From Rhizobium cauense (GTDB taxonomy: Bacteria > Pseudomonadota > Alphaproteobacteria > Rhizobiales > Rhizobiaceae), in assembly GCF_019511525.1 (NCBI RefSeq), contig NZ_JAEUAT010000003.1, positions 1 to 64,000 of the forward strand: 64,000 nt of DNA. Direction: 5' to 3'. Of this stretch, positions 55,893 through 64,000 are shown piece by piece (within the stretch, counting starts at the first letter, position 1; the number at the start of each line of letters is the position of its first letter). Below the pieces are notes generated by a model. It made no database searches, had not been told where the DNA came from, and saw only the letters and a program-made list of their open reading frames with translations. The position numbers and the translations under genes were made by a program.

Positions 55893-57299
55893 ATGACGGT
55901 TCAAGGACTTTTTTCTTCCAGGTCAGCGGCGGCAGCCCAGATCTCCGCGAGGCCGCGCTTTGCGATCGTGGGTCGCGGCTTCTCCGGGATGATGATGGCA
56001 ATAGCGCTCATGAAGACGGTGCGCCTGCCTTTTCATATGCAGCTCTTCGACCCCAATTCTTCGGTCAGTGGCGGACAGGCACTGTCGTCGGCACGTGCCT
56101 CCACTATCCTGAACACGCGTGTGCGCGATCTGTCTGTTTCGGTGGGCGACACGGATGATTTCAACGACTGGCTCTGTAGCAACGCGGAATTCCGCGCTGC
56201 AGTCCCAGCTGCAATCCCGGGATTCCGCCAGATATTCGTGCCTAAAGACATCTTCAGCGACTATGTCTACCAGCGTTTTTCCGAAGCCTTGTCCGCTCGC
56301 AAGGACATAACCGTCCAGGTCTGCCATGATCCAGTCGTGGCGATCCGCAGGACGCATGGCAACCGCTTCCTGCTGGAAAGCGCCAACCCTGCCAATCCAC
56401 TTTTCGACAGCGTGATCCTTGCCACGGGCTACGGTATGCCCGAGATCGAAGACCCGGCGCGAGATCCGTCGCCGGTCAGAGCCCAGAGGCTCATTGCGCG
56501 ACCCCATACGGTGCTTCTCGGCAGCGGTATCAGGGTCGTCGATCATCTCCTGCAGTTGCGCGATGCTGGCTACCAGGGCCAGATCACAATCGTTTCCCGC
56601 CGTGGCTTTCTGCCGCAGAGCCACACCCCGAATTCTGCCGATCCGGTTTTCCCTGCCGCGGCCTTACCATCCAACCTCCCCGAGATCCTGCGTTTCATCC
56701 GCAACGCCTGCCGCGAAGCAGAGGAGGAGGGTCGAAGCTGGCAGTCCGTCATGAACGGGCTGCGCAAGCACGCCCGTTCGCTCTGGCGCTCGCTACCGGC
56801 TCATCAGAAACGTCAGTTCAATCGGCACCTTCGCGCTATCTACGACAGCCATCGCAACCGTTTGCCGGAGGCGATCTATGCACGCCTTCAGGGCGAACTC
56901 GCGAGTGGCAACACGATCCTTCGCCGCGGCGTCGTGGGAAGGCAGGGCCTGAGCGGCATTTTCTTCCGTCCAGCCGGATCGGCCTGCGACGAGGTCATCC
57001 ATGCTGAACGAATACTGGATTGCCGCTGCCGCGGACCGCAACTGAATTCTCCGCTGCTTTCAAGCCTGCAAAACCAGGGGCTGGCTCTAGCAGACGAATT
57101 GTCACTGGGCCTTGCAGTGAACCAGCGCGGCCAGCCGTGCCTTGAGGACGGATCAACCGTCGGCGGATTGTTTGCAATTGGACCCCTCGGCCTCGGCAGT
57201 TTGCCTGATATCGATCTCGTTCCTGAGATTGTCAGCCAGGCCTATGCAGTGGGAGAGCACATTGCCGAGCGCTTCTATCCCAAGAGCAAGGCCGTCTGA
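55893..57299 (+). CDS. FAD/NAD(P)-binding oxidoreductase-like protein
   Basis: A 468-residue protein. The N-terminal dinucleotide-binding motif FAIVGRGFSGMMMAIAL is followed by a second Rossmann stretch (VLLGSGIRVVDHLLQL) near residue 215, and VILATGYGMPE near 185. This resembles the FAD-NAD(P)-binding family (PF13454) found in putative hydroxylases and siderophore-related enzymes. Substrate unknown. ATG 55893 follows GGGGAG; the ORF extends nine codons upstream. Its stop directly abuts the convergent SURF1 stop. Confidence 0.8.
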   Translation: MTVQGLFSSRSAAAAQISARPRFAIVGRGFSGMMMAIALMKTVRLPFHMQLFDPNSSVSGGQALSSARASTILNTRVRDLSVSVGDTDDFNDWLCSNAEFRAAVPAAIPGFRQIFVPKDIFSDYVYQRFSEALSARKDITVQVCHDPVVAIRRTHGNRFLLESANPANPLFDSVILATGYGMPEIEDPARDPSPVRAQRLIARPHTVLLGSGIRVVDHLLQLRDAGYQGQITIVSRRGFLPQSHTPNSADPVFPAAALPSNLPEILRFIRNACREAEEEGRSWQSVMNGLRKHARSLWRSLPAHQKRQFNRHLRAIYDSHRNRLPEAIYARLQGELASGNTILRRGVVGRQGLSGIFFRPAGSACDEVIHAERILDCRCRGPQLNSPLLSSLQNQGLALADELSLGLAVNQRGQPCLEDGSTVGGLFAIGPLGLGSLPDIDLVPEIVSQAYAVGEHIAERFYPKSKAV

Positions 57300-58055
57300 T
57301 CACGACCGGCGGGAGCGGATCTCGCTTCGGGCGACGAAAATCAGGAGCGCGGCAACCATGGCCGCCAACACGAACCAGGTGATGGCGTAGACGAGATGAT
57401 TGTTGGGGAATGCGATCTGCGTCAAGCCACCAACCGGCAGGGCTCCGGGATTGACGGTCGCGTCGGCATCGATGAAGTAAGGTGCGACAAGCGCGATATT
57501 GCGATGCTCCGCGATTGCCGCGACATCGCGTGAATACCAGCGGTCGCTGTTCGGATCGTTGGACTTGAGGAGGGTGCCCCTCGGCTCGCTGATCCTCAAG
57601 AGCCCGGTGATCTTCACCGGCGTGGAAACCTGCCCTTCACTACGCGTTTTCGGATCGCGTCTGTCGGTCGGCACGAAACCGCGGTTGATCAGGAGCGATG
57701 TCCCATCGGCGAGGCTAAGCGGCGTGATCACCCAGTAGCCGGCGCCGAGCGCCGTCGACGCGTAAATCAGCGTCTCCCGATCGTTTTGCAGGGTCCCTTG
57801 GGCCATCACGTGGCGATATTCGTCCTTGGCGCGGCTGACGTCGTTCCACTCCGCGCGTGTCGGAGCCGGCACCGGCTCCGCATGAACCCGCTGGTCGACG
57901 CGGGCGATCAGATCCTTTTTCCAGGAGAGGCGCTCGACCTGCCACACACCAAGCGAAGTCAGTGCCACAATCAGCGAAACCATCAGGCCGCAGAATATCA
58001 CCAGCCCGGCGGCAGTATGCTGTCTTTGTGCTTTGTCGGGAGAAACGTCGGCCAT
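57300..58055 (-). CDS. SURF1-family oxidase assembly protein
   Basis: A 251-residue protein with an N-terminal helix (LVIFCGLMVSLIVALTSLGV) running into the SURF1 hallmark GVWQVERLSWK, a periplasmic domain (LINRGFVPTDRRD, GLLRISEPRG) and a C-terminal helix (VYAITWFVLAAMVAALLIFV). SURF1 proteins help insert haem a or o into haem-copper oxidases. Last gene of the cyo operon. ATG 58055 is preferred: a longer TTG-started form would begin inside the hairpin upstream. Confidence 0.88.
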   Translation of the reverse strand: MADVSPDKAQRQHTAAGLVIFCGLMVSLIVALTSLGVWQVERLSWKKDLIARVDQRVHAEPVPAPTRAEWNDVSRAKDEYRHVMAQGTLQNDRETLIYASTALGAGYWVITPLSLADGTSLLINRGFVPTDRRDPKTRSEGQVSTPVKITGLLRISEPRGTLLKSNDPNSDRWYSRDVAAIAEHRNIALVAPYFIDADATVNPGALPVGGLTQIAFPNNHLVYAITWFVLAAMVAALLIFVARSEIRSRRS

Positions 58056-58069
58056 GGCCAAAAATCCAT

Positions 58070-58093
58070 GCGGGCGGCGCAAGCGCCGCCCGC
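58070..58093 (-). terminator. GC-rich hairpin between cyoD and SURF1 gene
   Basis: Perfect 11-bp arms (GCGGGCGGCGC/GCGCCGCCCGC) with a 2-nt centre, lying 8 bp after the cyoD stop. On the transcribed strand it is followed after about five bases by a short T-run (ATTTTTGG), so it may be a partial terminator that lowers SURF1 expression relative to the structural genes. Confidence 0.65.
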
Positions 58094-58101
58094 TGTTGCC
58101 C

Positions 58102-58503
58102 TTAAGGCATGTTCTTCATCATTTCGGGGCTCATCGGCATCATGTTGGTGTTCAGATGATGCATGACCCAGAGAGAGCCTGCGAGCGCGATGGCGACGAG
58201 CAAAAGCGTGAAGATTAGCGCCATCATCGTCCAGCCGCCTTCAGAGCGCGGGTTCATATGCAGGAAGAAGATCATATGAACAACGATCTGGATGGCGCCA
58301 AGCCCCATGACCCAGGCGGCAGTGACGGCCGGGCTCTCGAACACGCCGGCCATGACCAGCCAGAACGGGATCGCAGTTAGAATGACCGACAGCACAAAGC
58401 CGATCATGTAGCTCTTGAAGGTGCCGTGGGCAGCCTCGTGACCGTGGCTATGACCATGATGGGCTTCGTGAGCGTCTTCGGTTGCAGGTGCGTTGGAGGT
58501 CAT
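58102..58503 (-). CDS. cyoD: Cytochrome bo3 ubiquinol oxidase subunit IV
   Basis: A 133-residue protein. A His-rich N-terminus ([16 protein letters not shown]) precedes three membrane helices, including [19 protein letters not shown], and the conserved [14 protein letters not shown]. It stabilises the oxidase during assembly. The start overlaps the cyoC stop (ATGA). The His-rich N-terminus is common in this subunit and may bind metal. Confidence 0.92.
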   Translation of the reverse strand: MTSNAPATEDAHEAHHGHSHGHEAAHGTFKSYMIGFVLSVILTAIPFWLVMAGVFESPAVTAAWVMGLGAIQIVVHMIFFLHMNPRSEGGWTMMALIFTLLLVAIALAGSLWVMHHLNTNMMPMSPEMMKNMP

Positions 58504-59120
58504 CCGAGAACTCCCATGAGATATACGACGGAGAAGACGCCGATCCAGACGACGTCGAGGAAGTGCCAGAACATCGACAGGCACATCAGGCGGCGGCGAT
58601 TTTCCGGAATGAGCCCGCGCAGCGAGACCTGTACCATCAGCGTCACCAGCCAGATGATGCCAAAGGTGACGTGCAGGCCGTGGGTGCCGACGAGCGTGAA
58701 GAAGCTCGACAGGAAGGCGCTGCGGGTCGGACCAGCACCCTCGTGGATCAGGTGCGCGAACTCGTAAAGTTCAAGCCCGAGGAAGGCGAGGCCGAAGATG
58801 CCGGTGATACCGAGCCAGAAGAGCGTTGCGCCCTTCTCTTTCCGCTCCATCTGCAGCATGGCAAAGCCGTAGGTGATGGAGGACAAAAGCAGCATCGACG
58901 TATTAATCGCCACCAGCGGCAGATCAAAGAGATCGGCCGGCGAGGGTCCGGCCGCATAATTGCGGCCGAGAACGGCGTAGGTCGCAAAAAGCACCGCGAA
59001 GATGAGGCAGTCGCTCATCAGGTATAGCCAGAAGCCCAGCATGGTGCTGCCTTCCGGATGGTGCTCCTCGGTGACGTAGAATTCAGGCTTGTCGGCCTTG
59101 TCGATTACAATATCGCTCAT
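58500..59120 (-). CDS. cyoC: Cytochrome bo3 ubiquinol oxidase subunit III
   Basis: A 206-residue, five-helix protein of the CoxC/CyoC family, with [30 protein letters not shown] and [17 protein letters not shown] 59120 gives the usual N-terminus ([14 protein letters not shown]); the frame is open 69 codons further upstream within cyoB, which is not coding. It begins 4 bp after cyoB. Confidence 0.94.
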   Translation of the reverse strand: MSDIVIDKADKPEFYVTEEHHPEGSTMLGFWLYLMSDCLIFAVLFATYAVLGRNYAAGPSPADLFDLPLVAINTSMLLLSSITYGFAMLQMERKEKGATLFWLGITGIFGLAFLGLELYEFAHLIHEGAGPTRSAFLSSFFTLVGTHGLHVTFGIIWLVTLMVQVSLRGLIPENRRRLMCLSMFWHFLDVVWIGVFSVVYLMGVLG

Positions 59121-59124
59121 GGTC

Positions 59125-61128
59125 TTACACCTGCTCGGCAAGCAGCGCCGTACGCTTTGCTTCCGTTTCCGTGACTTCCTCGGCGGGGATATAGAAATCG
59201 CGGTTGTAGTTGAATGTATGGCCGATCGACACGACGAGCATCGCGGCGAACGACAGGACGGCAAGCCACCACATGTACCAGATGAGGGCGAAGGCCAGCA
59301 CAACGCTAATAGCACCGAGGATGACACCGGTTCCGGTGTTTTTCGGCATATGGATCGGCTTGAAGCCTTCCAGCGGACGGGCGTAGCCGCGCCCCTTCAT
59401 GTCGTACCAGGAATCATGATCGTGGACGACGGGCGTGAAGGCAAAGTTGTAGTCCGGCGGCGGCGACGAAGTCGACCATTCCAGCGTGCGGCCATCCCAG
59501 GGATCGCCCGTCGTATCGCGCAGCTCCTCGCGCTTGAAGAAGCTGACGACCAGCTGGATGATGAAGCTCGCGATGCCGATCGCGATCAGGACAGCACCGA
59601 ATGCCGCAATGATGAACCATATCTGCAGCGACGGATCCTCGAACTGCGACACGCGTCGCGTAACGCCCATGAGGCCGAGGACATAGAGCGGCATGAAGGC
59701 GAAATAGAAGCCAACCAGCCAGAACCAGAAGGACATCTTGCCCCAGAATGGATCGAGCTTGTAGCCGAACGCCTTCGGGAACCAGTAGGTCACGCCGGCC
59801 ATCAGGCCGAACACAACGCCGCCGATGATGACGTTGTGGAAGTGGGCGATCAGGAAGAGCGAGTTGTGGAGCACGAAGTCGGCCGGCGGAACGGCAAGCA
59901 GAACGCCAGTCATACCACCGATGACGAAGGTCACCATGAAGCCCAGCGTCCACAGCATCGGCACTTCATAACGGATGCGGCCCCGGTACATCGTGAACAG
60001 CCAGTTGAACATCTTCGCCCCGGTGGGGATTGAGATGATCATTGTGGTGATGCCGAAGAACGAGTTTACGCTTGCGCCCGAACCCATCGTGAAGAAGTGG
60101 TGCAGCCACACGAGATAGGACAGGATCATGATCACGCAGGTGGCGTAGACCATCGAAGCATAACCGAACAGACGCTTGCCGCAGAACGTTGCGACGACTT
60201 CGGAGAAGATCCCGAAGGCAGGCAGCACCAGAATGTAGACTTCCGGGTGGCCCCAGATCCAGATGAGGTTGACGTACATCATCGGATTGCCGCCAAGGTC
60301 ATTCGTGAAGAAGTTGGTGCCGGCATAGCGGTCGAGCGACAGGAGCGCTAGCGTTGCCGTCAGGATTGGGAATGTCGCAACAATCAGGATGTTGGTGCAG
60401 AGCGACGTCCAGGTGAAGACCGGCATCTTCATGAAGCTCATGCCAGGCGCGCGCATCTTCACGATGGTTGCAATCAGGTTGATACCTGACAGCGTCGTGC
60501 CAACGCCGGCCACCTGCAGCCCCCAGATGTAATAGTCGACGCCAACGCCCGGACTGTAGTCGGATCCCGAAAGCGGCGGATAGGCCAGCCAGCCAGTCTG
60601 GGCGAATTCACCAACGAAGAGCGAGATCATGATGATGATCGCGCCTGCTGTCGTCATCCAGAAGGAGAAATTGTTCAGGAACGGGAAGGAGACGTCACGC
60701 GCACCGATCTGCAGCGGTACCACGAGGTTCATCAGGCCGGTGACGAACGGCATTGCCATGAAGAAGATCATGATCACGCCATGGGCGGTAAAGACCTGAT
60801 CATAATGGTGCGGGGGCAGATAACCACCGGATCCGTTGAAGGCGATTGCCTGCTGGAAACGCATCATGATTGCATCCGAGAAGCCACGTAGCAGCATGAC
60901 GAGCGCAAGGATGACGTACATGATGCCGATCTTCTTGTGATCGACGCTCGTCAGCCACTCGCGCCAGAGATAGCCCCAAAGCTTGAAATAGGTAACAACG
61001 CCCAGAAGCGCGATCCCGCCAAGCGCCACGGCGGTGAATGTCACGACAAGGATAGGTTCGTGATAGGGGATCGATTCTAGGGTCAACCGACCGAAGATAA
61101 ACTTCAGGAGGTCAGGATTGGAAAACAT
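59125..61128 (-). CDS. cyoB: Cytochrome bo3 ubiquinol oxidase subunit I
   Basis: A 667-residue haem-copper oxidase catalytic subunit with about 15 helices. Haem and CuB ligands lie in [46 protein letters not shown] and [13 protein letters not shown]. The HPEVY motif is the His-Tyr crosslink site. It oxidises ubiquinol, reduces O2 to water and pumps protons. Length and termini match CyoB. Confidence 0.96.
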   Translation of the reverse strand: MFSNPDLLKFIFGRLTLESIPYHEPILVVTFTAVALGGIALLGVVTYFKLWGYLWREWLTSVDHKKIGIMYVILALVMLLRGFSDAIMMRFQQAIAFNGSGGYLPPHHYDQVFTAHGVIMIFFMAMPFVTGLMNLVVPLQIGARDVSFPFLNNFSFWMTTAGAIIIMISLFVGEFAQTGWLAYPPLSGSDYSPGVGVDYYIWGLQVAGVGTTLSGINLIATIVKMRAPGMSFMKMPVFTWTSLCTNILIVATFPILTATLALLSLDRYAGTNFFTNDLGGNPMMYVNLIWIWGHPEVYILVLPAFGIFSEVVATFCGKRLFGYASMVYATCVIMILSYLVWLHHFFTMGSGASVNSFFGITTMIISIPTGAKMFNWLFTMYRGRIRYEVPMLWTLGFMVTFVIGGMTGVLLAVPPADFVLHNSLFLIAHFHNVIIGGVVFGLMAGVTYWFPKAFGYKLDPFWGKMSFWFWLVGFYFAFMPLYVLGLMGVTRRVSQFEDPSLQIWFIIAAFGAVLIAIGIASFIIQLVVSFFKREELRDTTGDPWDGRTLEWSTSSPPPDYNFAFTPVVHDHDSWYDMKGRGYARPLEGFKPIHMPKNTGTGVILGAISVVLAFALIWYMWWLAVLSFAAMLVVSIGHTFNYNRDFYIPAEEVTETEAKRTALLAEQV

Positions 61129-61173
61129 GGATTAACCCGTTCATTGATGTCGTATCGACGCAAAGCGCCAGGT

Positions 61174-62361
61174 CTAGTTGTTATTCGGCTGCGCAGGCGC
61201 GGTGTCACCACCAGTGCCATGGTCCATACCAGGCATCGAGTGCCCGTCATGCTGCATGCCGGGCATCGTCTGCGTATCTGACGCGGCGCCGCCCGTGGTA
61301 TCCGCCGGTGTGGTCTGGGAGGCATCATGACTTTCGGCAGAAGCTCCGTGCCCGCCGACCTGATCAGCATGGCGGCTATCGTATTCAAGCTTGTCGCGGT
61401 TCTCGGCGCTTTCCTTGCCGCCACCACCCATCATGTCGATGTGCATCATCTCGTTCATGCACATCTTGCCGGGTGTTGCACACATGTTGAGGATCGCGTC
61501 GAAGAGGTCCTTGTCGACCGTCGCGAAGTAGCGCACGGGCTCCCTCTCGCTCGGCCGTTCGAGCTTCAGATAAGTGTCGCGGTTCAGTGCCGTGCCCTTC
61601 TCCTTGACCTGCGCGACCCACTGGTCGAAGCCCTGCTGGTTGACCCCATGGAACTTGAAGCGCATGTGCGAGAAGCCGGCGCCGCTGTAGTTGGCCGAAA
61701 AGCCGTCGAAGACACCTTCCTTGTTGATCACGGCGTGCAGCTTGGTCTCCATACCAGGCATCGCATAGATCTGGCCGGCAAGTGCCGGGACGTAGAAGGA
61801 GTTCATGACCGATGAGGCGGTGATTCTGAAGGTGATCGGACGATCGACCGGCGCTGCCATCTCGTTGACGGTCGCAATGCCAAGTTCGGGATAGAAAAAC
61901 AGCCATTTCCAGTCGAGCGCGACGACTTCGACGGTCAGCGGCTTAACCTCGGCCGGAATGGCGCGCTCAGCGTCAATCCGATCGAGAGGACGAAAAGGGT
62001 CGAGCTTGTGAGTGCTGATCCAGGTGATCGCACCAAGCGCAATGATGATCGCCAGCGGCGCTGACCAGATGACCACTTCGAGACGTGTGGAATGGTGCCA
62101 TTCGGGATCATACGTGGCGGCCGTGTTGGAACGGCGGTAGCGCCAGGCAAACAGCAGCGTCAGGAAGATCACGGGAACGATGATCAGCAGCATCAAGACT
62201 GTCGATACGACAATCAGGTCGCGTTGCTGCATGGCGATATCGCCCGAGGGCGACATGACCACCAAATTGCACCCTGCCAGCGTCAGAAGGAGCGGCAGAA
62301 TGAGGAGATGGCGGGAAAACTTCGGCAGTTTTTGCACGTCTCTATGCTCTTGTTGTTTCAT
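61174..62361 (-). CDS. cyoA: Cytochrome bo3 ubiquinol oxidase subunit II with His/Met-rich tail
   Basis: A 395-residue lipoprotein: lipobox LLTLAGC near residue 31, two membrane helices and a periplasmic cupredoxin domain without a CuA site, as in quinol oxidases. Conserved stretches are VEVVALDWKWLFFYPE and NMCATPGKMCMNEMMHIDMM. After the normal end it carries an extra tail of about 75 residues rich in His, Met, Gly and Thr (for example MPGMQHDGHSMPGMDHG), a likely metal-binding extension. First gene of cyoABCD-surf1. No strong ribosome binding site is seen before this ATG. Confidence 0.94.
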   Translation of the reverse strand: MKQQEHRDVQKLPKFSRHLLILPLLLTLAGCNLVVMSPSGDIAMQQRDLIVVSTVLMLLIIVPVIFLTLLFAWRYRRSNTAATYDPEWHHSTRLEVVIWSAPLAIIIALGAITWISTHKLDPFRPLDRIDAERAIPAEVKPLTVEVVALDWKWLFFYPELGIATVNEMAAPVDRPITFRITASSVMNSFYVPALAGQIYAMPGMETKLHAVINKEGVFDGFSANYSGAGFSHMRFKFHGVNQQGFDQWVAQVKEKGTALNRDTYLKLERPSEREPVRYFATVDKDLFDAILNMCATPGKMCMNEMMHIDMMGGGGKESAENRDKLEYDSRHADQVGGHGASAESHDASQTTPADTTGGAASDTQTMPGMQHDGHSMPGMDHGTGGDTAPAQPNNN

Positions 62362-62717
62362 CCAAACGGCGACTAAAGCACTGTACCTGATAGCAACATG
62401 AGGTGTTTGGTCGCAGTGCAGCAGAAATGCCGCACTGCGGAATAAGACAGGTGGCTCAGGATGTCAAAATCCTGATCGACATTCGCAGGATTTTTGTACG
62501 CACCCCTTTTTGAAGGGCTAATATATCCGCGCAGGCCGACGATGCCAGCCTTCAGCAGCCGGATTCTGGGGTACAGAATGCGATTCTTGGTCCACATGTA
62601 ATTTTCGCGCCGACGGATGAACTATTTACGCCGAACGGACTTGATAAGCGCAGGGGTTTGTTCAAGATCTCTGGTGAGGCGCTTTGCCACAGGTGCCTCG
62701 ACGAGGGAGGCATTCGA
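62362..62717. other. Divergent intergenic region, cyo operon and MFS gene
   Basis: About 355 bp with no supported gene. It should hold the promoters for the cyo operon and the symporter gene. The centre (62400-62530) is moderately AT-rich. No clear operator stands out. Confidence 0.35.
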
Positions 62718-64000
62718 ATGGCAAATACGACACACTATGGACCATCATCCACATCGATGGAGCAGGACGCGCGGCGGATTCACGCGGACAAGCCTGTTTC
62801 ACCCGGCAGTATCGCGATCGGCGTCGTCATCGGACGCATGTCGGAATTCTTCGATTTCTTTGTTTATGGCCTCGCATCCGTGCTGGTCTTCCCTCAACTT
62901 GTCTTTCCATTCGCGCCTGATCGGCTGACGGCGACGCTCTATTCCTTTGCGATCTTTTCGCTGGCATTCCTGGCACGTCCGGTCGGATCTGTCGTGTTCA
63001 TGACCATCGACCGTATCTACGGACGCGGCGCCAAGTTGACGGTTGCCTTGTTCCTGCTCGGCGGCTCGACTGCCTCCATCGCTTTCTTGCCCGGATACAA
63101 CGAGATTGGCGTATGGTCGATCGCGTTGCTTGCGCTCTTTAGGCTCGGGCAGGGTTTTGCGCTCGGCGGCGCATGGGATGGCTTGGCTTCGCTGCTGGCA
63201 CTCAACGCGCCACCAAATCATCGTGGCTGGTATGCGATGATCCCGCAGCTGGGTGCGCCAATCGGTTTTGCGCTGGCAAGCGCCTTGTTTGGATACTTCA
63301 TCGCCAACCTGTCCAGCGAAGATTTCCTGAGCTGGGGCTGGCGGTATCCGTTCTTCGTCGCCTTTGCCATCAACGTCGTTGCGCTGTTTGCGCGCTTACG
63401 CCTCGTGATGACGCCGGATTTCGGCTCGGCACTGGAGCAGCATGAGCTGGAAGCCGCACCGATCCGCGACGTTCTGCAGGTTCACGGACGCGATATCCTG
63501 CTCGGTGCCTTCGTACCGCTCGCAAGCTTCGCCATGTTCCACTTGGTGACGATCTTCCCGCTTGGCTGGGTCTATCTCTACGGAACACACCCGATCGGCG
63601 GCTTCATGGTCGTCCAGATCATTGGTGCCATGGTCGGTCTCGTCGCGATCGTCATTTCCGGAATGATCGCAGATCGCATCGGTCGGCGTGCGCAGCTTGC
63701 GATCTGTGCGATCCTCATCGCCATCTTCAGCTTCGTCGGTCCGATGCTAATGGCGTCGGGCTCCGGGGGGCAGGAAGCGTTCGTCATCATCGGCTTCGGT
63801 GTGCTCGGCCTTTCCTTTGGCCAGGCAACCGGTTCGATCTCATCGCGGTTCGGCAGAGGTTATCGATATACCGGAGCAGCCTTTACTTCGGATCTCGCCT
63901 GGCTCGTCGGTGCCGGCTTTGCGCCCTTGGTGGCACTGACACTGTCTAGCCGCTTCGGTTTGGCTTTCGTTGGCTACTACCTGCTGTCAGGCGCCATCTG
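62718..64000 (+). CDS. MFS metabolite:H+ symporter (3' end outside window)
   Basis: The frame is open to the right edge, at least 427 residues. A cytoplasmic N-terminus is followed by about ten visible helices in the MHS-family pattern: FFDFFVYGLASVLVFPQLVF, FLARPVGSVVFMTIDRIYGR with the inter-helix loop motif, FRLGQGFALGGAWDGLASLL and SWGWRYPFFVAFAIN. Homologues carry organic acids, shikimate or osmolytes with protons; the substrate here is undetermined. GGAGG lies seven bases before the ATG. Confidence 0.9.
   Translation, partial: MANTTHYGPSSTSMEQDARRIHADKPVSPGSIAIGVVIGRMSEFFDFFVYGLASVLVFPQLVFPFAPDRLTATLYSFAIFSLAFLARPVGSVVFMTIDRIYGRGAKLTVALFLLGGSTASIAFLPGYNEIGVWSIALLALFRLGQGFALGGAWDGLASLLALNAPPNHRGWYAMIPQLGAPIGFALASALFGYFIANLSSEDFLSWGWRYPFFVAFAINVVALFARLRLVMTPDFGSALEQHELEAAPIRDVLQVHGRDILLGAFVPLASFAMFHLVTIFPLGWVYLYGTHPIGGFMVVQIIGAMVGLVAIVISGMIADRIGRRAQLAICAILIAIFSFVGPMLMASGSGGQEAFVIIGFGVLGLSFGQATGSISSRFGRGYRYTGAAFTSDLAWLVGAGFAPLVALTLSSRFGLAFVGYYLLSGAI

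Noticed and set aside
61440..61510. CuA-like Cys cluster in CyoA (MCATPGKMCMNEMMH)
   Set aside because: Spacing does not match the CuA motif; this segment is normal for quinol-oxidase subunit II.

Overview
The window looks like one replicon of a Rhizobiaceae-type alphaproteobacterium (Sinorhizobium/Ensifer/Rhizobium range). This rests on high GC, the gene families present (ArdC-type antirestriction protein, sugar ABC operon under a LacI-type repressor, cyoABCD with a SURF1 gene, rfbBDAC) and purine-rich ribosome binding sites. The genus is inferred, not proven.

Layout. 1-10147 (minus) is most of one giant secreted RTX protein with two animal-type haem peroxidase domains, truncated by the left edge. 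It is divergent from an orphan histidine kinase (10503-11936). A gene-poor stretch (11937-15313) holds only an ArdC-like antirestriction gene. A Tat-exported multicopper oxidase (15314-17632) and another gene-free, partly AT-rich stretch follow.

18772-35453 is a 16.7 kb operon for an alginate-like polyuronate: algD (GDP-mannose dehydrogenase), alg8 (synthase), alg44 (PilZ co-polymerase), a TPR protein fused to an AlgG epimerase, an AlgL-like lyase, three very long or long Sel1-repeat periplasmic proteins, and one possible 93-residue protein. The usual AlgE porin, AlgX, acetylation genes (algI/J/F) and algA are not in the window. Convergent to it is a secreted beta-helix protein, divergent from a small secreted protein. 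The machinery can be read as follows: AlgD makes GDP-mannuronate, Alg8/Alg44 polymerise it at the inner membrane under c-di-GMP control, AlgG epimerises it, AlgL trims it, and Sel1/TPR scaffolds guide it across the periplasm.

37593-42911 holds a polyprenyl-phosphate sugar phosphotransferase, the dTDP-L-rhamnose genes rfbBDAC and a VanZ-like membrane protein. 43026-50609 is a LacI-type regulator and a sugar uptake/catabolism operon (oxidoreductase, isomerase/epimerase, ABC transporter) with two tandem palindromic operators over its promoter. 50648-55488 (minus) holds an aldo/keto reductase and a heterodimeric ABC exporter with one degenerate ATP site. 55893-57299 is an FAD/NAD(P)-binding protein. 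57300-62361 (minus) is cyoABCD-surf1, a bo3-type quinol oxidase. A metabolite:H+ symporter gene (62718 onward) runs off the right edge.

The most interesting system is the non-canonical alginate-like operon. Next are the double-peroxidase RTX giant, the complementary degenerate ABC exporter pair and the tandem LacI operators.
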